Source: an uncultured Sutterella sp.
GTDB lineage: Bacteria > Pseudomonadota > Gammaproteobacteria > Burkholderiales > Burkholderiaceae_F
Direction of reading: 5' to 3'
Length of the DNA: 64,000 bases
NCBI GenBank assembly: GCA_902463725.1
Contig: CABQGK010000001.1
Span: 186,001-250,000 of the forward strand
The translations under genes were made by a program, and so were the position numbers. The notes beneath the pieces are model-generated. The model did no database searches, had not been told where the DNA came from, and was given only the letters and a program-made list of their open reading frames with translations. Shown in pieces: positions 27,365 through 35,935 of this stretch; within the stretch, counting starts at the first letter, position 1, and each line of letters starts with the position of its first letter.

Positions 27365-27847
27365 ATGTTCAAGCACATTTGTTTCGCGCTTGCTGCTTGT
27401 GCGGTAGCGCTTGTCACCCCTGTAGCGCACGCTGCCAAGGAAGCCGCGCCCACGGCGTTTGACCCGATCGCACACCAGCGCGTGGTCGAGGTCTCCGAGC
27501 AGTTGCGCTGCTTGGTCTGTCAGAATCAGTCGATTGCCGAAAGTAACGCGGAGCTAGCCGTGGACCTGCGAAATCAGGTGATCGAGCAGGTCAAAGCGGG
27601 TAAAACCAACAAAGAAATTGTGGACTACATGGTCGAGCGCTACGGGGACTTCGTGCTCTATAAGCCCCCGTTTAAGGCGAGCACGATGGTACTTTGGCTT
27701 GGACCAATTGTGCTTTTTGTGATTGGCTTAGGGGCGTTTTATGTGAATCTGCGCCGCCGCAAGTCGACGCTCGCGCAGAGTCAGCAGCCGCTCACAAGTG
27801 AAGAAAAGGCGCTTGCTCAGCGCATGCTCAACGGGGACAAGGAGTAA
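27365..27847 (+). CDS. ccmH: Cytochrome c maturation protein CcmH
   Basis: Periplasm-facing thiol protein of the heme lyase complex. A cleavable signal (to about AHAA, residue 24) is followed by the redox motif LRCLVCQNQSIAESNAELA and a C-terminal anchor near residues 101-121. 160 residues, the short form of CcmH; the TPR part found in E. coli CcmH is here a separate gene, the next one. The start lies one base after the ccmG stop. Confidence 0.93.
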   Translation: MFKHICFALAACAVALVTPVAHAAKEAAPTAFDPIAHQRVVEVSEQLRCLVCQNQSIAESNAELAVDLRNQVIEQVKAGKTNKEIVDYMVERYGDFVLYKPPFKASTMVLWLGPIVLFVIGLGAFYVNLRRRKSTLAQSQQPLTSEEKALAQRMLNGDKE

Positions 27848-27853
27848 CTAGCC

Positions 27854-29221
27854 GTGTTAACGACCTTCATTATCATTTGCGTGCTCTTTGTGCTCATTGC
27901 CATTGCCGCAGTGGCGGTGCCGCTCTGGCGTGGTCGCTCGCTTGATGGTGCCTCGAGCGCAGATCGTCGAGAGACGGTGCTGGCGATTCTGCGTCAACAG
28001 GCTGCGGAGCTTGAACGTGAGCGCGCCTCGGGCGCGATCGACATGGACGAGTACGAAGAGACCCGTCAAGAGCTCGAGCACCGTGTGCTTGAGGAAACGC
28101 GTGCGGCGGCAGACGATGCGGCGCAACAGAAGGCGAGCAGCCTCGGACGCATCATGGCCATGGTCTGTGCGGTGCTCATTCCCGTGGTGGCCGTCTCGGG
28201 CTACTTGGCGCTCGGGCGCTATACCGCCATGGATCCCGAGTTCCTCAAAATGGTTCAGCAGGATCGCACCCGCGAGGGTGGCCATAGCCAAGCGGAAATG
28301 GAGCAGGCAATTAATAAGTTGCAGGCACGGCTAAAGGAAAATCCTGAAGACCTCAACACGTGGTACTTGCTTGCGCGCACTTGCGCTTCCGTCAATCGTT
28401 TTGACGATGCGTATCAGGCGCTCAAAGAGCTCAGTAAGCGCATGCCCGACAATGCGGACATCATTGCCGATATGGCCGATATGCTTTCTGCGGCCAACGG
28501 CAAGGTGATTACTCCTGAGGCGGAGAAGCTCTTGCACGATGCGCTCAAGCTCGATCCGAACCAGTGGAAAGCGCTCGCGCTCTTAGCGATTCACTCCTGG
28601 GACAAGGAGCGCTATGCGGATGCTGCGCGTTACTGGGAGCGGTTGCTCTCCGTGGTGCCGCCAGACTTCCCAGATCGCGAACAGATTCAGAGCAATATCA
28701 ATGAAGCCAAGCGCCTCTCTGGTGCAGCGGACAGCAAGGCGTCTGTCTCAGGTAAGGCCGATTCAGCTTTCCCGCCAGCGGGTAAGCCCGCAAGCGGCGC
28801 AGCGGACGCCGCTGCCGCGCCGAGCGCTTCTAGCGCAAGTGATCCTGTGCCCACCGTGCAGCCTGCGCCTGCGGCCTCTGTGAAGGGAACGGTGGTCCTC
28901 GGTGAAGCGTTTAAGGATCGGGTCAAGCCCACCGATACGATCTTCATCTACGCGCGTCCTGTTGAAGGTAGCAAGATGCCCGTGGCGTTCCTCAAGATCA
29001 GCGTCGCGGATTTGCCCTACAACTTTGATCTGCGTGACAACATGATGATGGCCACAGGCAAGCGCCACCTCTCCGAGGAAAAGAGTGTCATCGTGGGTGC
29101 ACGCCTCTCGCCTTCGGGTAACTTCATGAGTCAGCCTGGCGATATCGAAGGCGAACTCTCTACCCCAGTGGACGTGGGTGCTGAAGGTGTACGTATCGTG
29201 CTTGATACGGTGAAGCGCTAG
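27854..29221 (+). CDS. ccmI: Cytochrome c biogenesis protein CcmI with TPR domain
   Basis: Apocytochrome c chaperone. Two membrane segments (residues 3-23 and about 98-117) flank a cytoplasmic coiled-coil region of the ETVLAILRQQAAELERER type, as in other CcmI proteins. A periplasmic TPR array follows (about 135-280), then an Ala/Ser-rich linker and a C-terminal domain of about 110 residues. GTG start at 27854 with AGGAG nine bases upstream. 455 residues, last gene of the operon. Confidence 0.88.
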   Translation: MLTTFIIICVLFVLIAIAAVAVPLWRGRSLDGASSADRRETVLAILRQQAAELERERASGAIDMDEYEETRQELEHRVLEETRAAADDAAQQKASSLGRIMAMVCAVLIPVVAVSGYLALGRYTAMDPEFLKMVQQDRTREGGHSQAEMEQAINKLQARLKENPEDLNTWYLLARTCASVNRFDDAYQALKELSKRMPDNADIIADMADMLSAANGKVITPEAEKLLHDALKLDPNQWKALALLAIHSWDKERYADAARYWERLLSVVPPDFPDREQIQSNINEAKRLSGAADSKASVSGKADSAFPPAGKPASGAADAAAAPSASSASDPVPTVQPAPAASVKGTVVLGEAFKDRVKPTDTIFIYARPVEGSKMPVAFLKISVADLPYNFDLRDNMMMATGKRHLSEEKSVIVGARLSPSGNFMSQPGDIEGELSTPVDVGAEGVRIVLDTVKR

Positions 29222-29252
29222 TACACAAAAAACGCTTAAAAGCGAGGCATCT

Positions 29253-29306
29253 AGGGCGTTGCAAAGATCAGGGAGATGTGAAATTTTCCTTGTTGAGCAA
29301 CGCCCT
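29253..29306. terminator. Long inverted repeat at the end of the ccm operon
   Basis: AGGGCGTTGC (29253-29262) and GCAACGCCCT (29297-29306) are perfect complements separated by 34 bases. It lies between the converging ccmI and trimeric adhesin genes and may end transcription from either side, although no long T-run follows. Confidence 0.5.
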
Positions 29307-29357
29307 TCGTCTGTTTGGATGCTGGTATCGCTAATAGCTTTGCGGACTTGCCAAAAA

Positions 29358-31082
29358 TTATTTCTTATGAGTGCGATGGATGAGTTCGCCTTCAAGCATA
29401 GTCACGACTTCGCTCAACTTTGCGAGACGTGCTTCGATGGCGGCGTTTTGCGCTACAAGGGCGCGGTTGGTTTGCTCAAGTTCTTTGACCTTTTGGAGAA
29501 GACCGCTGCGTTCTGAGCTGCCTTCGATTTCTTGCTGCATGACATAGCTCGCCGTAATGGGGCCTGCTTTATAGCGATCCGCTGCAGGTTCGTAGCGTGT
29601 TTTGTCAAGTGTGAACTTGTCTCCACCAAATTTATACGTGATGCCGACATTCATCATTGGATGTGAATCGAGCGTGACACCCGCATGAACAAGAAACCGC
29701 TCGCTTGTGTAATGCGCAAGTCCTAGCGCAAATGCGGTGCTGCCGCGGTACGCGCCCACCGCTGCCATGACTTGTGTGGGTTGTAGTGGATCATACTGTA
29801 TGGGCTTTAAACCAGATAACGCTGCTGCAGAGGCGCCTGCGTCGCGAATATCATGGTCAAGGTCTGCAATGTCATTTTGGAGCGCTCTAAATTTCGCATC
29901 CATTTGGCGGTTGTTTTCGACGTTCTGAGCGCCTACCACTTGCTTTAATTGCGCGACATTAACGGCGTCGGTGTCTTCTGCACCAGCGGCCACGCCTGTA
30001 ATTTGGCGGGTGATGGGTTGATCGGCAGAGGCATCGCCAATCGAAACGGCTGCAGCCGTGCTTTTCCAAGTGGGCGAAGAAAGATCAACGACATTTGAAC
30101 TTGGACTCCATCCCGTGACTCCTTTATCGACGGTGGCTCGACTGTTCGAGCCGATCGCTACACCGCCAGATGTGGTGCTCATTGCGTCCGTGCCAAGAAC
30201 AACCGCATCGGTGGCGGTGACCGTTCGTGTCGCTTCTTTGCTAGAGGAGCCAATGACAATGGTGCGATGACCTGAGCTGATCGTACGTCCATCGCCAATC
30301 ACCATGGCGTTATTGGCATTTTCAACAGTATTGTTGCTACCAATCACGGTGTCATAGAGTGCGGGATTGGACTCAGTACCACGTACTGTGTTTGAAAAAC
30401 CATTGATAATTGTGTAGCCAGCATAGTCGACCTGATTACCGTTGCCCGACACACTGCTTGAACCAAGGTCACCGCTTCGAAATGCGTTAATCAGCTGGTT
30501 TTGTACTTCACTGACATTGGACATGGAGCTTTGACCGAATTCAGAAATGATGCGGGAGAGGGCAGAGTTATCTTGATAGACATGATTGACAGAGTTGCCC
30601 GCGCCAAAAACAAAACTCCCATTGCTGCCGTGAACTTTATTCGCTACGCCATAGACGCCGTTAGCAATGCCGCTTGATACGCCTGTGTCACTGGCATACG
30701 ATTCATTTGAGTTAAAGTCCCCGAAAAGATTCCCAAGGAGATTTCGATAGGCATCAACTGAGTCGGAAGTGGTGTAACTTGAGGTTTGTATACTCCAGCC
30801 GCCATACGTATTGGCAAAACGTCCCTGTTGGTAGACCTCTTTGCCCATCATGGTGACGGTGCTCCCTGAGTTGAAGTTGTGCAGGTTGTTAACGTTAGAG
30901 GCATCCCCCATATGTAAGTCGCTTGTTGGTGTGCTAGAAATATTGAGAACGCCAGTCGCACCATAAGCGTGCGCACTAAGGAGAACGGCAAACGGGAGTA
31001 CTGCAACGAGGGAAGCGATTTTTAGGCGACGTGCAGAGACGCTCACATTGGTTTTATTTTGGATATCTGTCATCATATTCAC
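29358..31082 (-). CDS. Trimeric autotransporter adhesin (YadA-like) with C-terminal coiled coil
   Basis: Outer-membrane trimeric adhesin, 574 residues. Signal peptide about residues 1-42. The head carries YadA/Hia-type repeats: VVLGTDAMSTTSGGVAIGSN, VSIGDASADQPITRQITGVA and the neck motif AGAEDTDAVNVAQLKQV. A short coiled-coil stalk leads to the YadA anchor (ALSGLKPIQYDP to MNVGITYKFG). The chain does not stop there: about 90 more residues follow, ending in a coiled coil (LLQKVKELEQTNRALVAQN). Base composition is more AT-rich than the ccm genes next door, which suggests separate acquisition. Confidence 0.88.
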   Translation of the reverse strand: MNMMTDIQNKTNVSVSARRLKIASLVAVLPFAVLLSAHAYGATGVLNISSTPTSDLHMGDASNVNNLHNFNSGSTVTMMGKEVYQQGRFANTYGGWSIQTSSYTTSDSVDAYRNLLGNLFGDFNSNESYASDTGVSSGIANGVYGVANKVHGSNGSFVFGAGNSVNHVYQDNSALSRIISEFGQSSMSNVSEVQNQLINAFRSGDLGSSSVSGNGNQVDYAGYTIINGFSNTVRGTESNPALYDTVIGSNNTVENANNAMVIGDGRTISSGHRTIVIGSSSKEATRTVTATDAVVLGTDAMSTTSGGVAIGSNSRATVDKGVTGWSPSSNVVDLSSPTWKSTAAAVSIGDASADQPITRQITGVAAGAEDTDAVNVAQLKQVVGAQNVENNRQMDAKFRALQNDIADLDHDIRDAGASAAALSGLKPIQYDPLQPTQVMAAVGAYRGSTAFALGLAHYTSERFLVHAGVTLDSHPMMNVGITYKFGGDKFTLDKTRYEPAADRYKAGPITASYVMQQEIEGSSERSGLLQKVKELEQTNRALVAQNAAIEARLAKLSEVVTMLEGELIHRTHKK

Positions 31083-31536
31083 TAGTCGTACATAACGAGG
31101 AGAGACTCATAATGCAGCCGCAAATGCAATAAGACGACAAAATGTGGGGCATCATGGGTAAACTACGGTGTTTAAGCTCTGATCACTATAAATACATTGT
31201 TGAATTCCATTGTGTAAGGATCTTCAATAGTATGGCTAAGTAATGGGTGTCATTGCTGGCTGTATTTGCAATTATTTTAGTATGGTTAAAATAATCTAAA
31301 AGTTAGTATCCTGATAAATATTGAATGGATAGTTAATCGAGATCAGAAATAATGATGGATAGGTAGTGGACAAGCGGTGAGTGAGGTGGATGGCGTTGGG
31401 TGGGAGATGAGAGGATTGGGTGACGAAAAGGTGGATCGACATCGCGCAATGTGTGCACATTGCGCGAACCGTAGCGGACTAGTCTGAGTCAAGAATCGCG
31501 TTGCCCGAGCAGCCAACGTTTTGTTAGGTTCCTCGT
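31083..31536. other. AT-rich region with a 24-base palindrome
   Basis: No gene is evident in 454 bases. The adhesin-proximal half is AT-rich. The stretch around 31376-31436 is strongly purine- and G/T-rich on the plus strand. A perfect inverted repeat follows at 31443-31466 with arms CGCGCAATGTG and CACATTGCGCG around two bases; no T-run adjoins it, so it could be an operator or RNA hairpin. Confidence 0.5.
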
Positions 31537-31737
31537 TTACCCGAAGACCTTAAACCAGAGCTTCATCGGAACACCCCAAATGATGAGGTAGGTGATGACC
31601 ATGGCGGCGCCTTGAACGAGGTGATTTTTGCTCACATTGAGCACGAGCGGGCCAATCTTGTCCCAGACCTGAAAGAGCAGTAGAAATGAAACGCCGGCCC
31701 AAATGAGGCCGAAAACAATCGTAAAAAACGTAAACAT
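31537..31737 (-). CDS. Small membrane protein, 66 aa
   Basis: Small hydrophobic protein with two membrane segments (about residues 3-21 and 40-60), unknown function. The ATG at 31737 is preferred over one 14 codons further upstream because GGAG lies nine bases before it and the longer form would add a polar, unrelated N-terminus. It stands alone between the adhesin and the next plus-strand gene. I do not recognise a family. Confidence 0.65.
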   Translation of the reverse strand: MFTFFTIVFGLIWAGVSFLLLFQVWDKIGPLVLNVSKNHLVQGAAMVITYLIIWGVPMKLWFKVFG

Positions 31738-31947
31738 CGTGGCGTTCTCCGAAAGAGGGTCAACTTGGTGGCAACGCATGGTGTAAAGTGCGTTGTTTCC
31801 TAAATATTCTCATCTTAGTCTAAGTCAAAAGTGTTACGTGTGGCTTATCGTGTGCTTTGAGGAAGACCTGAGTTCGGAAACAGTTTGACCTTGCTCTCGG
31901 CCGCGCCAAGTAAGTCTTTGAGGCATACTATAGAGAGTTAGGTTATG

Positions 31948-31971
31948 CGCTCTGCCGCTCAGAGCAGAGCG
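31948..31971 (+). other. Hairpin in the 5' region of the 475-aa protein gene
   Basis: CGCTCTGC (31948-31955) pairs perfectly with GCAGAGCG (31964-31971) around eight bases, 23 bases upstream of the start. It could influence translation. No T-run follows. Confidence 0.4.
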
Positions 31972-31993
31972 TCTCACAGATAAAGGACCGCTC

Positions 31994-33421
31994 ATGCCGC
32001 GCTTTTCCATCATCCTGCCTTCGGGCAGCGTGCTGCTCAAAAATGAAGAGACAGGTCAATTACTGCGCTTGAGCGCGGAAGACGGTCCACTCTGCTTAGG
32101 GGTGGTGGAGATGAGTATGACACTCAATCCAGCACCGCTTCATGAGCATGCCCACCGCCTCACCGAAGTAAAAGCAGAAGATGAATTCGAAGCGCGCAGG
32201 CAGGTTGCTCGCACGGGTAGCGAACCTGAGGCTCATCGTGCCCCTGCGCATGATCGCGCTTACCCAAGCCTCAAAGATTGGGTGGCGCACACCCCTGCTG
32301 GGGTGAGCGTTCGTGTGCAGAGCGCAGACCCATCTGCGAGACCGCGTCCTGCCCCACAAGCACCACTCAGAGCGGTGCCAGTACTGAGCGGCGGAACTCG
32401 TAGTGCTGTGCCTGAGGGCGCTGCTCGCATGACGCTTGCCGCAGGTGCTTCGAGCGCGGCTTTTGGTGCGCCGCAGACGCACGACGTCACGCAACGTGTG
32501 TCCACAGCGAATGCTACCTCGCGCCTCTCCCACTCTTCTATCGTTTCGCCTCGCGCTGAGGTGCTGCCCGCAGCGGCAGCGCAATCCGCTGCAGAGGCGC
32601 CGCAGCAGCGCGTTGAGCATGACTTGCTCGAGCCCCTCTCAAACGCGTGGGCGCGCGAGCCGCAAAGGTGCGCCGCGCCCTTGCAGAGCGTTGCCTCAAG
32701 CGCTCCCGACTCCACAGCGGCTCAGATCGAAGCGCAAGCCCCAACGCCATCGCAAGCGAGCGCGGGCATCGAGCCCCTACAGAGCGATGAAGCCCTCGAG
32801 AGCAGCACGAAGAGCGTTACTCAGTTCTCACACGCGCGCGCACCAAGTAGCGTCCCGGTGCATGAGCCTGGACTTGAGGAGTCGATCGATAGACAGCAGA
32901 CGGATGCCACCTGGACGCCACCACCGGTGCTCCCCAAAGATACTGATGCCGAAGTGCGGCAGCTTGACGTTAAGTCCCTTACCGAGAAGATCAATGCGCT
33001 CAAGAGTTTGCTTGAGCATGATGCGGAGCTCGAAGCGGAAGCTAAAGCGGTGAATGCGCGCACGCAAGCCGCTTTCTCAACCGAGGATTATGCCGAGTGG
33101 GATCCGCGTGCCGTGCGAGAAATGTCGCTTGCGGCCGATGCTGGTGAGCGCCTGCGCTCGCAGGAGGGCCGAGGCTATATCCCCGTGCTCGATGCGCCGC
33201 TTGAAGCGCTCACCATGGATGACTTTGAGCAGGCGCTAGAGTCCATGGCGCTTAAGCGCAATAACATCGAAGGGGAGATGGAGTATCTCGAAGAGATTGA
33301 GGCCGATCAGCACGATATTGATGAGTTGGCCGAGGAACTCACCGCGCTCGATGAGCGCTTTGCCGCGGTGGTAGCCCGCAAGGAGGCGTTTGAAGCGGCA
33401 GCCAAGCCGCGCGAGGACTGA
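31994..33421 (+). CDS. Hypothetical low-complexity protein with coiled-coil C-terminus
   Basis: A 475-residue protein of unknown role. The first 45 residues look like a small folded unit (FSIILPSGSVLLKNEETGQL). Residues about 70-310 are low complexity, rich in Ala, Ser, Pro and Gln, and probably disordered. The last 150 residues are charged and helical, with predicted coiled coils (TEKINALKSLLEHDAELEAE and the stretch before the end). No signal peptide or membrane segment. The layout resembles a cytoplasmic adaptor or scaffold, but that is speculation. Confidence 0.75.
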   Translation: MPRFSIILPSGSVLLKNEETGQLLRLSAEDGPLCLGVVEMSMTLNPAPLHEHAHRLTEVKAEDEFEARRQVARTGSEPEAHRAPAHDRAYPSLKDWVAHTPAGVSVRVQSADPSARPRPAPQAPLRAVPVLSGGTRSAVPEGAARMTLAAGASSAAFGAPQTHDVTQRVSTANATSRLSHSSIVSPRAEVLPAAAAQSAAEAPQQRVEHDLLEPLSNAWAREPQRCAAPLQSVASSAPDSTAAQIEAQAPTPSQASAGIEPLQSDEALESSTKSVTQFSHARAPSSVPVHEPGLEESIDRQQTDATWTPPPVLPKDTDAEVRQLDVKSLTEKINALKSLLEHDAELEAEAKAVNARTQAAFSTEDYAEWDPRAVREMSLAADAGERLRSQEGRGYIPVLDAPLEALTMDDFEQALESMALKRNNIEGEMEYLEEIEADQHDIDELAEELTALDERFAAVVARKEAFEAAAKPRED

Positions 33422-33453
33422 ACACCTCTAGATGCCCGCGAGTGACTTAGAGC

Positions 33454-33487
33454 AGAGCCCACAGTGCCATGCGCTGCGGGCTCTTTT
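33454..33487 (+). terminator. Intrinsic terminator after the 475-aa protein gene
   Basis: AGAGCCC (33454-33460) pairs with GGGCTCT (33478-33484), followed by TTT; CAG/CTG pairs extend the stem inward. It sits between converging genes. Confidence 0.78.
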
Positions 33488-33491
33488 CGCG

Positions 33492-34457
33492 TTAGATGCT
33501 TGTGAGGATAATCATCCAAATGGGCAGGGCCACCAAGCAGCCAAGGGTGGTTGCGGCCACGCAGGTGGTAGCGAACTGCGCATCGGCGTGGTGGAATTTG
33601 GCGAGCACGGCAATCTGCGTAATGCATGGCAGTGCCGCCTGAATCACATACACCTTGGCAAAGAAGGTGGTGATCGGAAAGAGTAGCGAAAACCCAAGAC
33701 AGATGAGCGGCATGATCACAAAGCGCCCCGCAAACACCCAGAGCAGGTCGTTGGTGAAGCGAATATTGCGGATGCCGATTCGATAGAGCATGAGTCCAAT
33801 GAAGATGAGCGCGAGCGGTGAGGTAATGCCCCCCATGTACTTGGCGCTTGTCATGATGAATTCGGGCGGTCGCCAGTTGATCAAAATGAAGAACATGGCG
33901 GTTAGAAACCCGCAGAAGGGCGGCGAAAAGACGCGGCGCAAACTTTCCAAAGAAAAGAGCGGCTTAAGCGGCTCGTGTGTGGCAAGTGCGCCGTCCCGCG
34001 CCTCTAAGAAGTTGCCGATCGTCCAAAAGAACGTCGTGTTGGCGAAAAAGTAAAAGAGCGTTGGGATGAGGGCGGCTTCACCGAAAAGCGAAAGGGCGAC
34101 CGGTACCCCGATAAACATGTTGTTCGAACAGGTGAAAGCCGAGCTGAATATGCCGCGATGCACGGTATTGATGCGGCCAAACTTAACGACCAGAAGCGAG
34201 ACGACAAAGCCCGCGGAAATCGACGCAAAGGGCACAATGAGCTGCGGCACGAGACCGAGCAGCTGATCGTGCGTGAGGTTACCCATGACGCTTGAAAAGA
34301 GGTACGCGGGCAGCGAGAGAAACGTCACGAGTTTGGCGATGAGCGAGCTGCTCTTTTCGTCATACCACCCTTTGTGCGCGGTAATGTAGCCAGCGCTACC
34401 GAGAATGATCAGAATGGCAACACAGTTAAGCGAATGTAGGAAGGCTTCCCAAATCAT
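33492..34457 (-). CDS. AEC-family (auxin efflux carrier-like) transporter
   Basis: Inner-membrane carrier of the AEC family, usually exporting or importing small organic acids such as malate or malonate. 321 residues with ten predicted helices in two halves of five. The opening FLHSLNCVAILIILGSAGYI and the crossover-helix segments are typical. The substrate cannot be derived. It follows the dCMP deaminase gene on the same strand after 19 bases and is probably co-transcribed with it, though I see no functional link. Confidence 0.82.
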   Translation of the reverse strand: MIWEAFLHSLNCVAILIILGSAGYITAHKGWYDEKSSSLIAKLVTFLSLPAYLFSSVMGNLTHDQLLGLVPQLIVPFASISAGFVVSLLVVKFGRINTVHRGIFSSAFTCSNNMFIGVPVALSLFGEAALIPTLFYFFANTTFFWTIGNFLEARDGALATHEPLKPLFSLESLRRVFSPPFCGFLTAMFFILINWRPPEFIMTSAKYMGGITSPLALIFIGLMLYRIGIRNIRFTNDLLWVFAGRFVIMPLICLGFSLLFPITTFFAKVYVIQAALPCITQIAVLAKFHHADAQFATTCVAATTLGCLVALPIWMIILTSI

Positions 34458-34476
34458 GGTCGAGCATGCCCCCTCA

Positions 34477-34974
34477 TTAACCTAGCCGCGGCGAGGCGCT
34501 CGCAGCGTCTTCGTCATCGTCCCAATCCACGCCAGGCATGTACGGAGGCTCGACGTCGGAGAGCGCCTCAACGCGAACGCCCGCCTGCTTGAGAAAGCGC
34601 AACCCCTCGTCACTACGGTAGAGCTTATGGTAGTAGACCTCGGTAATGCCGCATTTTTGAATGAGCAGCGCACAGTGAATACAGGGGCTGTGCGTGATAA
34701 AGATAGACGCCCCTTTGCTCGAGTAACCATTTTCCGCGAGCTTTGCGATGGCGTTGAGCTCAGCGTGCTGAACTTCAGGGCGGGTCACAAGCTTGCCGTC
34801 AACCTCCATCTCGCAGCAGTTATCGTAGCCCGTGGGCATACCGTTCCAGCCAAAGGAAATGATGGAGTGGTTTTTCACAATAACGCAGCCGACTTTGAGG
34901 CGCCGCGCATAACTGCGCCTCGAAGTGAGCAGCGCGATCTGCATGTACATGCGGTTGTCTTTGGCGATGTCCAT
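34477..34974 (-). CDS. Deoxycytidylate (dCMP) deaminase
   Basis: Zinc enzyme that converts dCMP to dUMP, supplying thymidylate synthesis. The zinc site is complete: His70-Ala-Glu72 (VQHAELNAI) with the catalytic Glu, and Cys98/Cys101 in PCIHC. The N-terminal block YARRLKVGCVIVKNHSIIS and GWNGMPTGYDN belong to the dCMP/ComEB deaminase group. 165 residues with a short acidic tail. First gene of a two-gene unit with the AEC transporter. Confidence 0.88.
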   Translation of the reverse strand: MDIAKDNRMYMQIALLTSRRSYARRLKVGCVIVKNHSIISFGWNGMPTGYDNCCEMEVDGKLVTRPEVQHAELNAIAKLAENGYSSKGASIFITHSPCIHCALLIQKCGITEVYYHKLYRSDEGLRFLKQAGVRVEALSDVEPPYMPGVDWDDDEDAASASPRLG

Positions 34975-35128
34975 TTAATGCCTGCACGATGGTGGTTGAT
35001 AGAGGTAGCGTTGTCAGTCTACAGAGCAAGATGGGTGACAACGCTCGTTCATTTTAGGATAACTCTGAGCGGTTACGAAGCATTTGACCAGCCAACTTTG
35101 CAGAGTTTGCCGCTTCAGCATGAGAAAT

Positions 35129-35171
35129 GAGAACGGCTCCCCGTTCATTTGAACGTTGGGAGCCGTTTCTC
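35129..35171 (-). terminator. Intrinsic terminator after efp
   Basis: A long stem: GAGAACGGCTCCC (35129-35141) opposite GGGAGCCGTTTCTC (35158-35171), with inner CGTTCA/TGAACG pairs. On the minus strand a T-rich stretch follows, so it ends efp. Confidence 0.82.
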
Positions 35172-35195
35172 GTTCTGTGCGCTAGCGCGTGTGAA

Positions 35196-35753
35196 TTACT
35201 TCACGCGGTTGCGGTATTCGCCCGTACGGGTGTCGATTTCGATCTTGTCGCCCGTTTCAACGAAAGCAGGCACAGAGAGTTCGTAACCGGTGGCGATCTT
35301 GGCGGGCTTCATGACCTTGCCAGAAGTGTCGCCCTTGACGGCGGGTTCGGTGTAGGTCACTTCACGCACGAGCATCGTCGGCAGTTCGATCGAGATGGCA
35401 CGGCCTTCGTAGAAAACGCATTCGGCAGGCATGCCGTCCTCAAGGTACTTGAGGGCTTCAACCATGACGTCAGCATCGACTTCGTACTGGTTGTATTCTT
35501 CGTCCATCCAGACATAGTGCGGATCGGCGAAGTAGGAGTAGGTGACTTCCTTGCGTTCGAGGATGAGGTCTTCGAACTTGTCATCAGCGCGGAAGACCGT
35601 TTCGGTCGTGGCGTTGGTGAGGAGGTTCTTCATCTTCATCTTGACGGTGGAGGCGCCGCGGCCACCCTTCGAGTATTCGGCCTTGACGACAACCATGGGG
35701 TCCTTGCCCACCATAAACACGTTGCCGATGCGGAGTTCCTGAGCGGTTTTCAT
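35196..35753 (-). CDS. efp: Elongation factor P, Arg32 type
   Basis: Translation factor that relieves ribosome stalling at proline stretches. 185 residues with the three beta-barrel domains of EF-P. The tip of the first-domain loop reads SKGGRGAS with Arg at position 32, where E. coli has the modified Lys34; Arg32 is the residue rhamnosylated by EarP in betaproteobacteria and pseudomonads. The earP gene lies upstream on the same strand, 182 bases away. Confidence 0.96.
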   Translation of the reverse strand: MKTAQELRIGNVFMVGKDPMVVVKAEYSKGGRGASTVKMKMKNLLTNATTETVFRADDKFEDLILERKEVTYSYFADPHYVWMDEEYNQYEVDADVMVEALKYLEDGMPAECVFYEGRAISIELPTMLVREVTYTEPAVKGDTSGKVMKPAKIATGYELSVPAFVETGDKIEIDTRTGEYRNRVK

Positions 35754-35935
35754 TGATACTTATCCTTATGGACAGAGTTGCGAGATTGGTCTCGCGCCCC
35801 TGCATTCATGACCGGGCGCAAGAGTCAAAAAAATTCCAATAGCCCAAAATTCTAGCAAATTTCAACTAGTACCGCATCGAAGAGCGTTTTAGAAATTTCG
35901 CGCTGTGCCAAAAAGTCAACCGCCTTTCTCTTGGG

